DNA of 64,000 bases from Bursaphelenchus xylophilus (taxonomy: Eukaryota > Nematoda > Chromadorea > Rhabditida > Aphelenchoididae): assembly GCA_904066235.2 (NCBI GenBank), contig CAJFCV020000005.1, forward strand, positions 248,001 through 312,000, read 5' to 3'. This document shows, one piece after another, positions 12,067 to 23,152 of this stretch (position 1 is its first letter; each line of letters opens with the position of its first letter). The translations under genes and the position numbers were made by a program. The notes beneath the pieces were generated by a model, which did not search any database, was not told where the DNA came from, and was given only the letters and a program-made list of their open reading frames with translations.

Positions 12067-15000
12067 TCACATTTTCTCTCGGAATAAAACCGACGAATCC
12101 TTCAGACAGGAGGACCCGGTTGAGGTTGTTCGTGTTGGTACGCACAATGGCATTAATGGTACCAAGAGGAAACAGTTGGCGTGCATTTCTTGCAGAGATC
12201 GTTCGCGACTCATCATCGTCGGGTCGGCGAGGGTGCCACGCCTAAAAAGGTTGGTATAAAAAATACTTTTATCTGCCAACAAACTTGCTTACGCATGCTC
12301 AACATGTATGCGGATTTGTAATCTATCTACTCACCTATACGGATTGTACTTGGTGTTCAGCAAATGCCTCTCCAGACTTTTTCTATACATAATCCCCACT
12401 GACGGGGACGGGGCAAACTTTTCCAACAACCCCATTTGATGTTGACGTCGCACATTGGTCAACCAAAACATGTCGTCTTTCAAGGCACGACGATGCCGCT
12501 AAAAAACGCAGTTGAAACTACCGATTATTTTGTCAGTCTCTCAGAAAAACGTGGCAAAAAGAGTACCTTTGACATCCAGAAATACAGCAGCGGATTAGAA
12601 ACAATACTCGACATGGCCACAGCGTGCGCATTCAACAGTTTGAAGTACATTTGGACTTCCAGCGCGGAGACGCCAATGTCACGGAGAATGTTGACAATCG
12701 TCAACGGCATCCAAGACCCCATGAATACGGCGACCATCAGGATTAGGACGTACATAACCCGGCGTTTTCGGACCGACGTGTGAGCCTGTTGAGCCTCAGT
12801 TAGCATGGAACCGGTGTTCACAATCCAGTCTTGTCGGACCTAAATTTGACGATGATAAAAGAAAGGAATAGAGTTGTCAAAGCGCTATGTTTTTTGAGAA
12901 TTGAAGAGCGGCGCACGTCAAACTGAAACAGGCAAAAAAAAAGCCGGTAATGGATTGGCAATTCGCCAAAAAAAAAGATGCGAAAAAACCTTTTGTCGAG
13001 GAAGAAATGGGGAATTTTTGGGGCGAGAGAGTATGTTTTCAGCGTCTTTTCTCTGTCTTCTTTGTGCAATCAAGACGAAGTGTAAAAAACCGATAGCGAA
13101 GAGTCTATGCCGGCCACGGGACTCCTTAGTTTGACGTGCGGCGGGCCCACACTTGCGGGCAACTACTTTGCAGACAGCTAGAAGAACCACGGAGATTCTG
13201 CAGGCATGTTTGGAAATCAGCCAACATTTGCTTACAATAAGAAATTCAAACGAAGGATTTGGCCGTTAGATGTAGCGAATCAAGCTCACTAGTGGATAAG
13301 TGGCTTGAATCGTCATCATAAGGTTAGCCAAGCATTTTTAGCATTTTTTGAAAACAAACAACCATAACTTTGAAAGCGGTGAATGAATTCAATAGATTCG
13401 TATAGTTATCAGTACCAGAGAGCTGTCAATATAAAATTACTATCATACTACGTTGATGACGGGTTTCCTATTCTACAGACCTGATCCAGTGGCAAAAATT
13501 GTACGATTTTGAATCCGGGAAGTATCAAAAGTGTGGCAAAATGCCTCCCTCTCCAAGTGAAAAAACTTCGTTTTGAAGGGCGCGCCCTTTTTCGTTATAA
13601 AAAGAGCGGGCGCGCTTTTTAAATCTGCGTTTTTTCACTTGGAGAGGGAGGTATTTTGCCACATTTTTCGATGCTTCCTGGATGCGAAATGGTACGTTTT
13701 TTGCCACTGGATCAGGTCCCCCGCTGTAATAATTCTAATCGAAAAATGCCGGCTGCCCGAAAGTGTCACTCCCGAATATCTTTCGCTCCGTTTCAACCGC
13801 TTACCTTTTGCAAAATCTTCCAATAACAGAAAGCCATAATCGAAACCGGTATGAGATATGTCAATATCAGCAGCGCCGAGCCGTACGTCAACTTGACCCT
13901 CGTGTCGGTGGGCCAATTGTACTCGCCGCAAAACTGCCCGCACAATGTTATATTGGCGAATGCAATATGTTTCAATTGTTGGGCGACGAATAGGGGCAGC
14001 GAGATCACGACCGCCGCCGTCCAACAAACCAACATGAAACACTGCGCCTGACGAGTGGTCCATGGAACCTTCAGCGGGGTTACAATGGAACGATAGCGGT
14101 CCACCGCGATCAGACACAGACAGTAGGTTGAGATCAGGACTGAAATCGGAGATTGTCGAGGCGAATCACACATGAAATTGTTATTAATCTTTTTTTCCGT
14201 ATGATGTTGGTTATTTTCATCCCGACGGCCTCAAAATATCCCCCACCCGGAACCACTTATGACATTTTTAGTGGGCAAAATGTTTTTATAGCGCCCTTAA
14301 AGTGGAACGGCCGACTAAAATAAGTCCCACGGGACGAAAATTCCCTTCCTTGGGATTAAAATTGATTACAGTTTAGATTCTAATTCAGTTTCTGCCATGT
14401 TTTCCGAAAAGACAACATGGCCCAGGGTTTCTGGCAGATATCTGTTTGGAGCACAGAAAAATTGGCCAAGGCGGGGGTGGAAAATAACAGAGGGAAAAAA
14501 GTTATGACAGGAGGACAAAATAGATGTAGTATTCTGTGTTGTTTTGCTTGCTGGTCCTAAAGATTTGTGGTTTTTACTTGGCAGGTAATAGATATAAATT
14601 TACAAACGTGAAATTTTTAGAATCTCAGGGTTCCTCATTTTTGGTATATCACTCCAAAAACCCTTTAGGCAATTTGTAAACATTTCTTTTTTTATTTACT
14701 ACAATTACTTCGTACCAAAGAAACTGGTGGTTTTCAAAATCAAAGATGAAAATGCGGGCAGTTTTGCTAAAAAATCTTAATTTAAAAAAGCCCTGAGGGG
14801 ATATTTCAATAAAAATTTGGTTGGTCAAAAATATAGACCTCATATGTCAAAAGAATATAATTTTGGAAAACTTTGCTCAATTATCTCCCCCGTTATCAAC
14901 AAAATAAATCCTCCATGTCTTTTTTAAGCCAATGATTTTCAAACCTTTCGGCCGCTCTTTGGTTTTCGCTCTATCCATCTCTGTTTATGCTTCAACTGGA

Positions 15001-16105
15001 AAATTAACTTCTTGGCACCGAATTTTGACCGGAAGTTAATTCAATTACCCCGTTTCGAGGTCTGTGGAATTCGGATATTTTTGCGTATACCCGGGGGTCT
15101 AGTTTCAGAAAAGGCTTCCAAATTTAGAAGCAGATGGGAAAGTAAGTGCTCAAAATGGTCGAAAAATAGGGTTTATGGCCTGAGGGTGGAAATAAAAGGG
15201 CGAATTTAATTGAACTAATTAATTTTTTCGGAAAACTTACCCGAGATTCCTTGACAAAATGGGACCAATTTACACATGATATCGCCGAAAATCCAGCGTT
15301 TCATAAACGCCAAGACTGGAGTTATTGGCAGCGCCGTAATGCAAAGTAACTGAAATTAAGAAAGACACAGTTTTTTAATTACAATTTTTACATCACAACT
15401 GCATAGTAAACAATCAAAATTTACAAAATAATATATTTAGATGATCTACAAAACCACCGTTTTTGTCTTCTGTAATTCCAGGTAAAAGGATGATCTTTGT
15501 AAATTTTCATCCACTATTTGTCATCCAGCGGCAAAAAAAGTACCATTTTGCATCCGGGAAGCATCAAAAACCTGGCAAAATGCTTCCCTCTCCAAGTGAA
15601 AAAACTTTGTTTTCAAGTGTGCGCCCTTTTTCCTCACAAAAAGAGCGTTTTTTTCACTTGAAGAGGGAGGTATTTTGCCACATTTTTGATACTTCCTGAA
15701 TGCAAAATGGTACGTTTTTGCCACTGGATCAGCTCGTCCACTGTAAACATTCCATGGACAACCCTGTATCCCCAATCTTTCTAACGTGGCTCAAGCCCAC
15801 TCACGAGGTCAGAAATGGCGAGATTTATGAGAAAGACGTTTGCCACAGTCATTTGTCGTCGTATTTTGGCGATCAACAACCCGTTTCCAATGAGGCCGAC
15901 GACAAACACGCAGATATAATAAATTGAGTACACAATCTAAAAAATAAAACATTGGCCGTGTTAAGGTCAAAACAAAGACCGAATTCATTTATCCGATTAC
16001 CTTAACGTCGAGTCTGATGGTGAGATCACGGAACCCGGCCATGATATCATTCACATCCACACATTCCACATCGCTGAGACCGTCGTCAAAACCGTCGTCC
16101 GACAT
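12067..16105 (-). CDS. Rhodopsin-family neuropeptide receptor (NPR-like GPCR)
   Basis: G-protein-coupled receptor of the peptide (NPY/RFamide-type) group. Seven exons on the minus strand: 16105-16001, 15936-15805, 15349-15241, 14139-13805, 12839-12567, 12498-12335, 12241-12067; sum 1293 nt, 430 aa, in frame throughout. Order: acidic N-terminus (MSDDGFDDGLSDVE), TM1 with GNGLL, TM2 NLAISDLL, the GDIMCKLVPFCQGIS stretch into TM3, DRYRSI at the TM3 end (DRY box), TM4 WTAAVVISLPL, TM5 ILTYLIPVSIMAFCYW, TM6 after KRR with GSWMPLTIVN, TM7 SNPLLYFWMSK (a changed NPxxY), then a 110-residue basic tail. The conserved disulphide Cys of the TM3 start and extracellular loop 2 are present. Introns hold MITE copies 4 and 5. 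Ligand cannot be inferred. Confidence 0.92.
13138..13190. repeat. Solo terminus of the TTGCGGGCA foldback element
   Basis: GCGGGCCCACACTTGCGGGC followed by AACTACTTTGCAGACAGC; matches the outermost ~50 bp of the foldback element at 54812-55581 and the fragment at 19748-19830. Lies in a GPCR intron. Confidence 0.65.
13476..13726. mobile_element. Palindromic MITE family 1, copy 4
   Basis: TA-CAGACCTGATCCAGTGGC start, 5' CAGTGGGGG end worn down to CAGA; right end GTCCCCCGCTG-TA. GPCR intron. Confidence 0.88.
15521..15743. mobile_element. Palindromic MITE family 1, copy 5 (left end truncated)
   Basis: Left arm starts mid-terminus at CATCCAGCGGCAAAAAAAG; right end AGCTCGTCCACTG-TA. Lies in the intron between the TM1 and TM2 exons of the GPCR. 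Confidence 0.85.
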
Positions 16106-17059
16106 GATTTTACCCGGGGATTTTTTTTTGATTTTTCCACACAAATTTCGGAATATTTCTTAGGTCAGGAACGCCAACGGGCAACAACGCCGATCACATG
16201 CGGCAGTCAAATCCATCGAGTGAATTTCAAGATCGGCACGGCTTAAAATCGAATTAATAAAAGTTTGCTGAACGTATCGCAAAGCTACGTGAAATCCGAT
16301 AAGAATAGCGAACAGAAAAAAATCTTTTTTTACAAATAAAATGCACAAATTTTTAATCAAAATTAGTATACCATTTTGTCTAAAGATCAAAAAAAATTTA
16401 TTTTGAAAAGGATCATCCCGCCATGTTTTATTTGAGCAATTTTTGAGAGCCGTGTCTGGGGTAATTATGCCCTCATTTAATGGCCATATCGTCATTAGTG
16501 GGGTTAAACAGCAAAAAAAGCAAAAACCACAAAATTTGAAATCAAATGGAAATTTTTGAGATGAATATCCGTAGCCAACAAAAAATATATCGTATCTAAA
16601 ACATGGTAAAATACAAAAGTTTTTTTGAATATTATTTTTTGCTCTCCGTAATTTTAATAAATAATAACAAGTGTTGCAGCGCGTCTGCAGTGTCATCATT
16701 GCGAATTCGACACCAAAAACGAACTTGCCTTAAGTACGGAAAAATAAAATTGAAGAGTGAATACAAGCCGGCGGGCAGGACGGGCCGAAAGAAAAACTTG
16801 TGGAGCCCGAACGAAATTGGGTATAAAATCAGTTGGTCGTTAACTCATACTCGTCGCCGAAACTCCTAAAAGGATATTGAAGAGAGGAGGACCCTCATCT
16901 TCTTCAATTTTCCTCTTTCGAATTCCCGTATAGAGACGAACGAAAAACGGGGGCATCGGAAAGTGAAATCGAGTCAACGGAGGGATTCTGGAAGCCAATG
17001 GGCTGGCCTGTGTGATAAGAGAAACGTTTCTTCCACAAAGCGCGAATTCAACTTTCAAA

Positions 17060-17850
17060 CAAGGGAAGTACCCCAAAATGCGACGCTTAGATTTTGTTTA
17101 TTAATAAATTTTGCATACACTTTGAGTTTGGGCCGCATATGAATCTCTGAAAGTTTTATTTACAAGGGAAGTACCCCAAGTGCGACGCTCAGATTTCTTT
17201 TTAAAAATATTTAAAAAAATTGCACACACGTCGGTCATGAACTAAGCATCAATTCCTGAAAGTTTTAGCTCGCGTTTTGCAAGCGCCGCCAAGATATTGA
17301 ATGATCTTTGCCGCCGAGAGAGCACGCTAAACGCGGAGAGCGGTCAGAGAAAGAAAAACAGTGTTTGGTCATAACTTTGCTAGTTTCGTGCGGAAAAAAT
17401 TGATTTTTTATGGATATATTACCTTTTACGGTATAAATAGGCATGAAACTTTTTGTGCCGAAATTCGGCAAAAAGTCCTGAATTTTCGCCGACTTTCGAT
17501 CTAAAAATCTTTGTTGTTTTTGCAAAGCGCAAGCCAGGATTCTTGCATATATTTTAGAAAAAAATATTCTAAATTTATGCGAAGTTTCTTCAAAATCTGA
17601 GCGTCGCACTTGGGGTACTTTCCCTGTTAGTTCGCGCCTTCCAGAGCCGAGATGTTCAATGGTCCTTGCGGGCAAAAGAGTACGTGGAACGCTGAGAGCG
17701 GTCCGCGAAAAATCATTTTTATTTCATATTTTTTCCTTTTTTTTGGCTTATAGAAAACGCGAGCTAGAATTCTCGCTTTTTTGAAAAAATTATTCTAACT
17801 TTTCGCCAAGGTTCATCAAATTCTGAGCGTCGCACGTGGACTACTTCCTT
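17060..17850. mobile_element. Tourist-like MITE family 2, older copy B', interrupted
   Basis: Left piece 17060-17159 starts CAAGGGAAGTACCCCAAAAT; right piece 17630-17850 ends GCGTCGCACGTGGACTACTT. The two halves rejoin exactly at a TTA when copy B is removed: the intact copy reads GTTTTAGCTCGCG at this point. Confidence 0.85.
17163..17626. mobile_element. Tourist-like MITE family 2, copy B, nested in copy B'
   Basis: Full copy, CAAGGGAAGTACCCCAAGTG to CACTTGGGGTACTTTCCCTG, flanked by TTA at 17160-17162 and 17627-17629. It has inserted into an older member of its own family. Confidence 0.9.
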
Positions 17851-19747
17851 AATCAAGTAATCAAAGCTAAGTGCAACAAAACAAAATATCCTAGCGAGGA
17901 GGTTTTCGGCGTGCGTTCTTATCCCATAACATTACATCTCGTTGACAACCCCCAATCCAATAGTTTGGTGCAAAGCCGAAAAAATCTTTAGGTTTTGGAA
18001 AAGAACGCCGGAAAACGTGATGATTTATTGAAACTAGGGAAGAGGGAGGATAGAAAGAAAAAGAAAACCTGTTATAAACTTTGAGGATTTCATATCCATT
18101 GTTGTTAGGGTAGAATTAAAAAGGGTCCCGATAAACTTGGACATGGCCTTTTAAAGCGGGCCAAGAGGTCCAGGAAGAGTAATTTTACCAATAACTTAGG
18201 AAATATTGGGCTAAAATTTACAAAAATTATATTTTTATGGATCTACAAAGCCTATGTCTCTTCCTACAACGATCTTTATCACAATATCGCCTCAGGATTC
18301 ACTGAAATCATCATTTTTACCAATTTTTTTTCATTTCATAACAATTTACTTTTTAATTTACCCCGAATCGAAACCCCATGTAAATAAAACTCGCAGAAGG
18401 TAGTGTTCTTAGAGCTTGAGGGGTTATAAGTAACAGTGAGTAAAACATAAAAAACTGAGGTTCTAGTGACCTCTCAAACGTGTATTTCGCTAATTTGGAT
18501 CCATTACTTCACAAGTTACAAGCTTAGTAAATCTACCACGTCAAGTTGACTGACCAAAAAATTGTGAGCCCCTTCAAAAAGCTAAAACATTCGAAACCAA
18601 AACCATATATCTGCAAAGAGATTGTTACAGGTTTCCGAAGCATTTATTCCCACCACCTGCTTCTCACGAGACCTTTGCTGACCTTTGAATATTTGGGGAT
18701 ACCAGAAGGCTCATAAAATTTGTACCAGTTCATCAGGGCGAGAGAAGTGCTAAATAATGTTGCAAAAATTCATTTTTTGCAATAAATTTGAGATTGGACT
18801 CCTGTTAAGATCGATGGCGGTTTGACAGACCGATGGGTTATGGGCCATTAGACGACGTGTGAGAGGATATAAAGCTTTGTGGAGACTGGGAAAAAAGAGC
18901 TGTCGGAGTGACGATGGATGCGCAAAGAAGAATGCAGATGCAGTAATGCGCTTTCACAGGGTAGATGTTGGCTGTGAAACGATAAGACTTTGATAAAACT
19001 TGACAAAAATTCAGGTTACAGTTTCCCAAACGATCTTCAACTGGCTTTGCAGAGAAAATTTTTTTCCGTATTCTCATATCGGCAAGAATCACGTGGCTTG
19101 GGCCACGATCCTGAAGGGAGACAAAAGCCCAGTCTTCTAGCTACGCCAAGCTTTTGAACGCGTAAGTCCTTCAGAGGCTTATATACACGTCCAAGACACA
19201 CAGCTGTGCCAAATATACAGCAGGTATGAACCTCTCACCTCACCCATTACCCCTTCATTTCTCATGCAAAAAATACGACACAAACCAATTTGAAACCAAA
19301 TTGTTTGTTACACAGTCCGACCAGACCGATTTGAAACCCCGAACGCCCATGATATCCCTCCTTGAGACGAAGGAGGCGCCCCATTTACACGCATCCGAAA
19401 AAACCCTGCCCTGAGGCTAACGTCAATCATAATTACATTTGACTCGCCATCCTCATCATCTTCTGCCCTTGATGTAATTTAGGGCTTCTTTTTTGAAATT
19501 TTTATGAAAACAGCGGACGTTAAGTTTCGCGAAATCTCAAAATAAAAGGCATTTACAGTTGAACATGCAAGAATTTTACACCGAAATCGGCGGTTTAACA
19601 CGAGAACGAAACTCGCCAAAAATGTCTCCGAATCTTTTTTTTGGCCTATTCTAAGCGCCAAGGTGAGCCGTTTGGTCGTGAATATGGATGCCATAAATCA
19701 TCTTTACACATATTGCTCGCTTAACGATAGAGAGGCGTCTAGGAAGT

Positions 19748-19830
19748 CGGCGGGCCCACATTTGTGGGTAACCAGTTTGCGGTCAGCCAGTTTTCAGGTC
19801 AAATTTTTTGCGGGCAGGGACTACTTTTGC
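19748..19830. repeat. Solo terminus of the TTGCGGGCA foldback element
   Basis: GGCGGGCCCACATTTGTGGG, then AACCAGTTTGCGGTCAGCCAG and ATTTTTTGCGGGCAG; same order of units as the left end of the foldback element at 54812. Confidence 0.65.
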
Positions 19831-19929
19831 GTTGAGTTTTTAAACTTAAAAGTTTACGGGCACGAACTTCCTAGACCTAAAATAAATCACAGGGGAGGTA
19901 CCCGAAGTGCGACGCTCAGATTTTCCTTA

Positions 19930-20498
19930 CAAGGAAAGTACTTCTATGGGGTGTGGAATTACCGGTCGAGATATATATCAAAAAATTCGCAAAAATTTTC
20001 TGATTCAGAATATATATAAATTAGCTGCCTAATTTTGGTCTGATGACATGTTTTTGTCCTCAGAAGTTTTCTCGCGACACAATGCAAGTGTCTTTTTGAC
20101 CGTGTTTTTACCAATAAAAAAATTTTGTTTTGTGCTAAAATAAATTTTGAGGCCTTGACAAGCCTTAAAATATCAAATTGGATTACAACTACACCTTAAA
20201 AGTAGTTCCAATGTAAAAAATGGGTTCTAGTGTGGCAAAAAAAGGAACCCGTCCCCTTCGGATTCCCAATCTAGCGCTCTAACCACTCGGCCACACCGCT
20301 CTCTTCCGAGGGAAGAGACCGAGCTCGCTTTTGTTGCCGCAGATTTGTTTCCTCGAGAAATACATTTATTGATAAAACTCGTTAATAGACCAAAATTAGG
20401 CAGCTAATTTTTATATATTCTGAATCAGAAAATTTTTGCGAATTTTTTGATATATATCTTGACCGGTAATTCCACACCCCATAGAAGTACTTTCCTTG
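19930..20498. mobile_element. Second Harbinger-like element nested in copy C
   Basis: Long terminal inverted repeats of about 110 bp (CAAGGAAAGTACTTCTATGG ... AGACCAAAATTAGGCAGC and inverse), flanked by TTA at 19927-19929 and 20499-20501. The 569-bp element encodes no protein; its interior carries a tRNA-like sequence. Confidence 0.88.
20240..20303 (-). pseudogene. tRNA-like (class II, Leu/Ser-type) fragment inside the nested element
   Basis: On the minus strand the D-arm/A-box reads TGGCCGAGTGGTTAGAGCG, an exact match to nematode Leu/Ser-type tRNAs, followed by a degenerate anticodon arm and GACGGGTTCC, where the B-box breaks off into a T run. The anticodon stem does not pair well, so this is a pseudo-tRNA or tRNA-derived promoter rather than a working gene. 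Confidence 0.5.
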
Positions 20499-21763
20499 TT
20501 AAATTTTGCACTCACTTCATGCATAGACTAAATATCAATTCCTGAAAGTTTTAGCTCGCGTTTTGCAGGCGCCACCGTGACATTCAATGATTTTTTCCGC
20601 CGAGAGAGTACGTTAAACGCGGAGAGCGGTCAGAGAGAAAAACAGCTTTTGGCCGTAGCTTTGCTAGTTTCGTGCGGAAAAATTTGATTTTTTGTGGAAA
20701 CATTACCTTCTACAGTAGAAATATACATGTAATTTTACGTGCTGAAATTCGGAAAAAAAGTGTCAAATTTTCGCCGACTTTCGATCTAAAAATCTCGGTT
20801 GTTTTTGTAAACCGCGAGTTAGGGTTCTCGCATGTATTTTAGAAAAAATTATTCTAAATTTGTGCCAAGTTTCATCAAAATCTGAGGGTCGCACTTGGGG
20901 GACTTCCCCTGTAAATTTTGCCTCAATTTGTTCCAATTTTTTTAGAAAACTCATAGTTTCGCACTTTGAGTCACCTTTCTCCATAATCCACCTAATAACC
21001 TAACAGTCGATTATATGATTTTACAGTTAATCTTGCCCCTGTATTTTCAGCTTCAAGCGGAATTTTAATTTTGAAACTATGATGACCAATTCGGCGGCGT
21101 TCCGTTCTGCTACTCAAGTGCACTTGACGCCCATGAAAATTCGCGAAAGCCGCGAGGGAAATGGAAATTCAGATTAAAGACTGTACGATTACTGGCGTGT
21201 AACTCGCTTTTAATTAGTTGGTAATGTTCGCAACGGGCTGGGGATGGCTCATTCGGGGCTGGGCTAAGATTTAGAGCGTTGAAAACGCGTTTTATAACGG
21301 CTATAAAAGTTGGACATGAGGAGATTTTTTTACAATTAAGATTTTTCATGTGTCACAACCACCATAATTCTTATCACCAATATCACCAATAACCACTGCA
21401 TATCGGGAATGCAGTAGTTTGAGGTGGTGGGGCACCTCAAAATCATCGAAAAAAGAAGTTACAAAATAAGCGGACTTTGTAAATTTTTCATAAGCCCATA
21501 AAATTTCACGCTCGTCCTGATAAATAAAAGTTCAGTTTAGTCATTCTTTACGACCAGATGTGGAGTGGCGGGAGGCCTCTAAAACAACTCCGCGGATATT
21601 GTATTTTATCACCAGCCGAATAAAATCGTTATAGACCAGGTTGACACTTAAGATAAAGGATTTTTTCTATTGATTCTAAATCTAATGCCTGTGAAATTTC
21701 ATATATATAATTTGTGTGAAAATCTCTGGAAATTAGGTCTGAGATTTTTTTTGGTTTTTTAGG

Positions 21764-22775
21764 ATGAAAGATCCATTAATTCCGGACAAGCTGGAGGAAC
21801 GGCTCTCCCATCTCCGACGAGCGGCAATTTTTGGTGTCACAGTATCTGCACTCTCAGTGTTCCTAATTATTCTGATGGTTCCGTATCTCTATTCCCATCT
21901 TCAACGAGTCCAGTCGTTGGCGCACGACGACTTGCAATTTTGTCGACTAAGAACCAACAATTTCTACAAGGAAATTAGTCGCACGGAGGTAAAGCGAATT
22001 TTGATTTTAACTGATTTCAATAAAAACCAGGTTTAATATCATCTTTCAGGTAAAAATTGAACGCGTAACTCGTGACAAACGAGCCCCCAAGCACAGTGGT
22101 TGTTGTGGTTGCGGCACCAGCCCCCCTGGTCCTCCAGGACCACCCGGATCGAAAGGAGCACCAGGCGACGACGGCCCTCCAGGGCGCCCGGGAGCGAATG
22201 GCATTGATGCCCCTGAGGAAGACACATTCCCAACTCCGCCTCAGGTAATTCATATAACGAAAACTGATTTCCGTTATGCGTTTTCTTCTTCTCAATTTGT
22301 CATACGACTGTTCGCTATTTAGAACTGGTGTTTTGACTGCCAACCAGGTCCACCAGGTCGTCGAGGAAGGCAGGGTCCAAAGGGTCCTCCGGGAGAGGAC
22401 GGTCCCGATGGAATCGACGGGAAGCCCGGCAGACCGGGCGCCAAAGGCCGACGAGGAATCAAAGGTCCGGCCGGCCCGCCAGGCGCCCCAGGACCCGCCG
22501 GGACAAAAGGTCGACCTGGCACGGTCCGCGAAATGGAAAGCCCAACGGGACCGCCGGGACCACCCGGCAAGCCGGGCCCTCCCGGTCCGCAAGGAAACAT
22601 TGGGAAGCCCGGAAGTCCGGGAGAAGACGGAGATCCCGGGGAAGCGGGAGATCCGGGGAATCCAGGAACCCCCGGACGGCCCGGCACACCCGGCTCGCGT
22701 GGAGTCGATGGATCGCCCGGAGGTGCCGGTGATTGTGCGCACTGTCCTCCGCCCAGAACAGCGCCTGGGTATTGA
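21764..22775 (+). CDS. Cuticle collagen
   Basis: Structural collagen of the nematode cuticle, secreted by the hypodermis. Exons 21764-21988, 22050-22244 and 22323-22775 sum to 873 nt, 290 aa. Layout is the standard one: N-terminal cytoplasmic stretch with [18 protein letters not shown] (homology box and signal-anchor), a subtilisin/furin cleavage site RDKR at residues 83-86, a CCGCG cluster, a short Gly-X-Y block, an interruption NWCFDCQ at about 141-147, the main Gly-X-Y blocks broken at [11 protein letters not shown], and a C-terminal [14 protein letters not shown]. The Cys pairs flanking the triple-helical parts are typical of inter-chain disulphides. AATAAA follows the stop at about 22822. 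Family certain; subgroup not assigned. Confidence 0.97.
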
Positions 22776-23152
22776 TTGTACTGCAAAAGTTGTAATGTTT
22801 TATTTATTTATTGCAAGTTCTAATAAACTTTTTTTTGACCATCACAAGATTTACCAAGTGTAAGATTTCAAAACTTCTTCTTGTTGGAAAGTTCGGAGCT
22901 TCTTTCAAACCAAAGAAAAAATTTAAAAAAAAAATGTGAAATTGAAATTGTCCCAAATTGTCACTTTTTATGTAAATTTTTGCCCAAATGCATTCCTTCT
23001 CTCCCATTCCGCCATTTCTCTCATTTCCTGATCCACCGAGCGGCCGCGCAAACCGGCTGTTTCTCGAACCCCTCAACTGATTTCGGACTGGCACAGGACT
23101 GGCCTTTTCGCACTAGCCAAGCCCTAATTTTCCCGCTCAACTGACCGCGAAG

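Larger units (their letters stand above)
19890..20911. mobile_element. Tourist-like MITE family 2, copy C, interrupted by another element
   Basis: Starts CAGGGGAGGTACCCGAAGTG and ends GTCGCACTTGGGGGACTTCC. After CAGATTTTCCTTA the family sequence breaks at 19930 and resumes at 20499 with TTAAATTTTGCAC, exactly as in copy A. Confidence 0.85.
16106..21763. other. 5.6-kb gene-poor, repeat-rich interval
   Basis: No credible gene. The frame at 16160-16699 (-) is AT-rich with no homology, and 18838-19092 (-) is similar. The block contains the nested Tourist-like elements at 17060-17850 and 19890-20911 and a foldback-terminus fragment near 19750. 17851-19740 and 20912-21763 show nothing recognisable. 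Confidence 0.55.

Noticed and set aside
16160..16699. 179-codon minus-strand frame
   Set aside because: AT-rich, Phe/Cys/Asn-heavy composition typical of non-coding DNA, no splice partners or homology.
22017..22742. Minus-strand frames antisense to the collagen gene
   Set aside because: Mirror images of Gly-X-Y coding sequence; the plus-strand gene is unambiguous.
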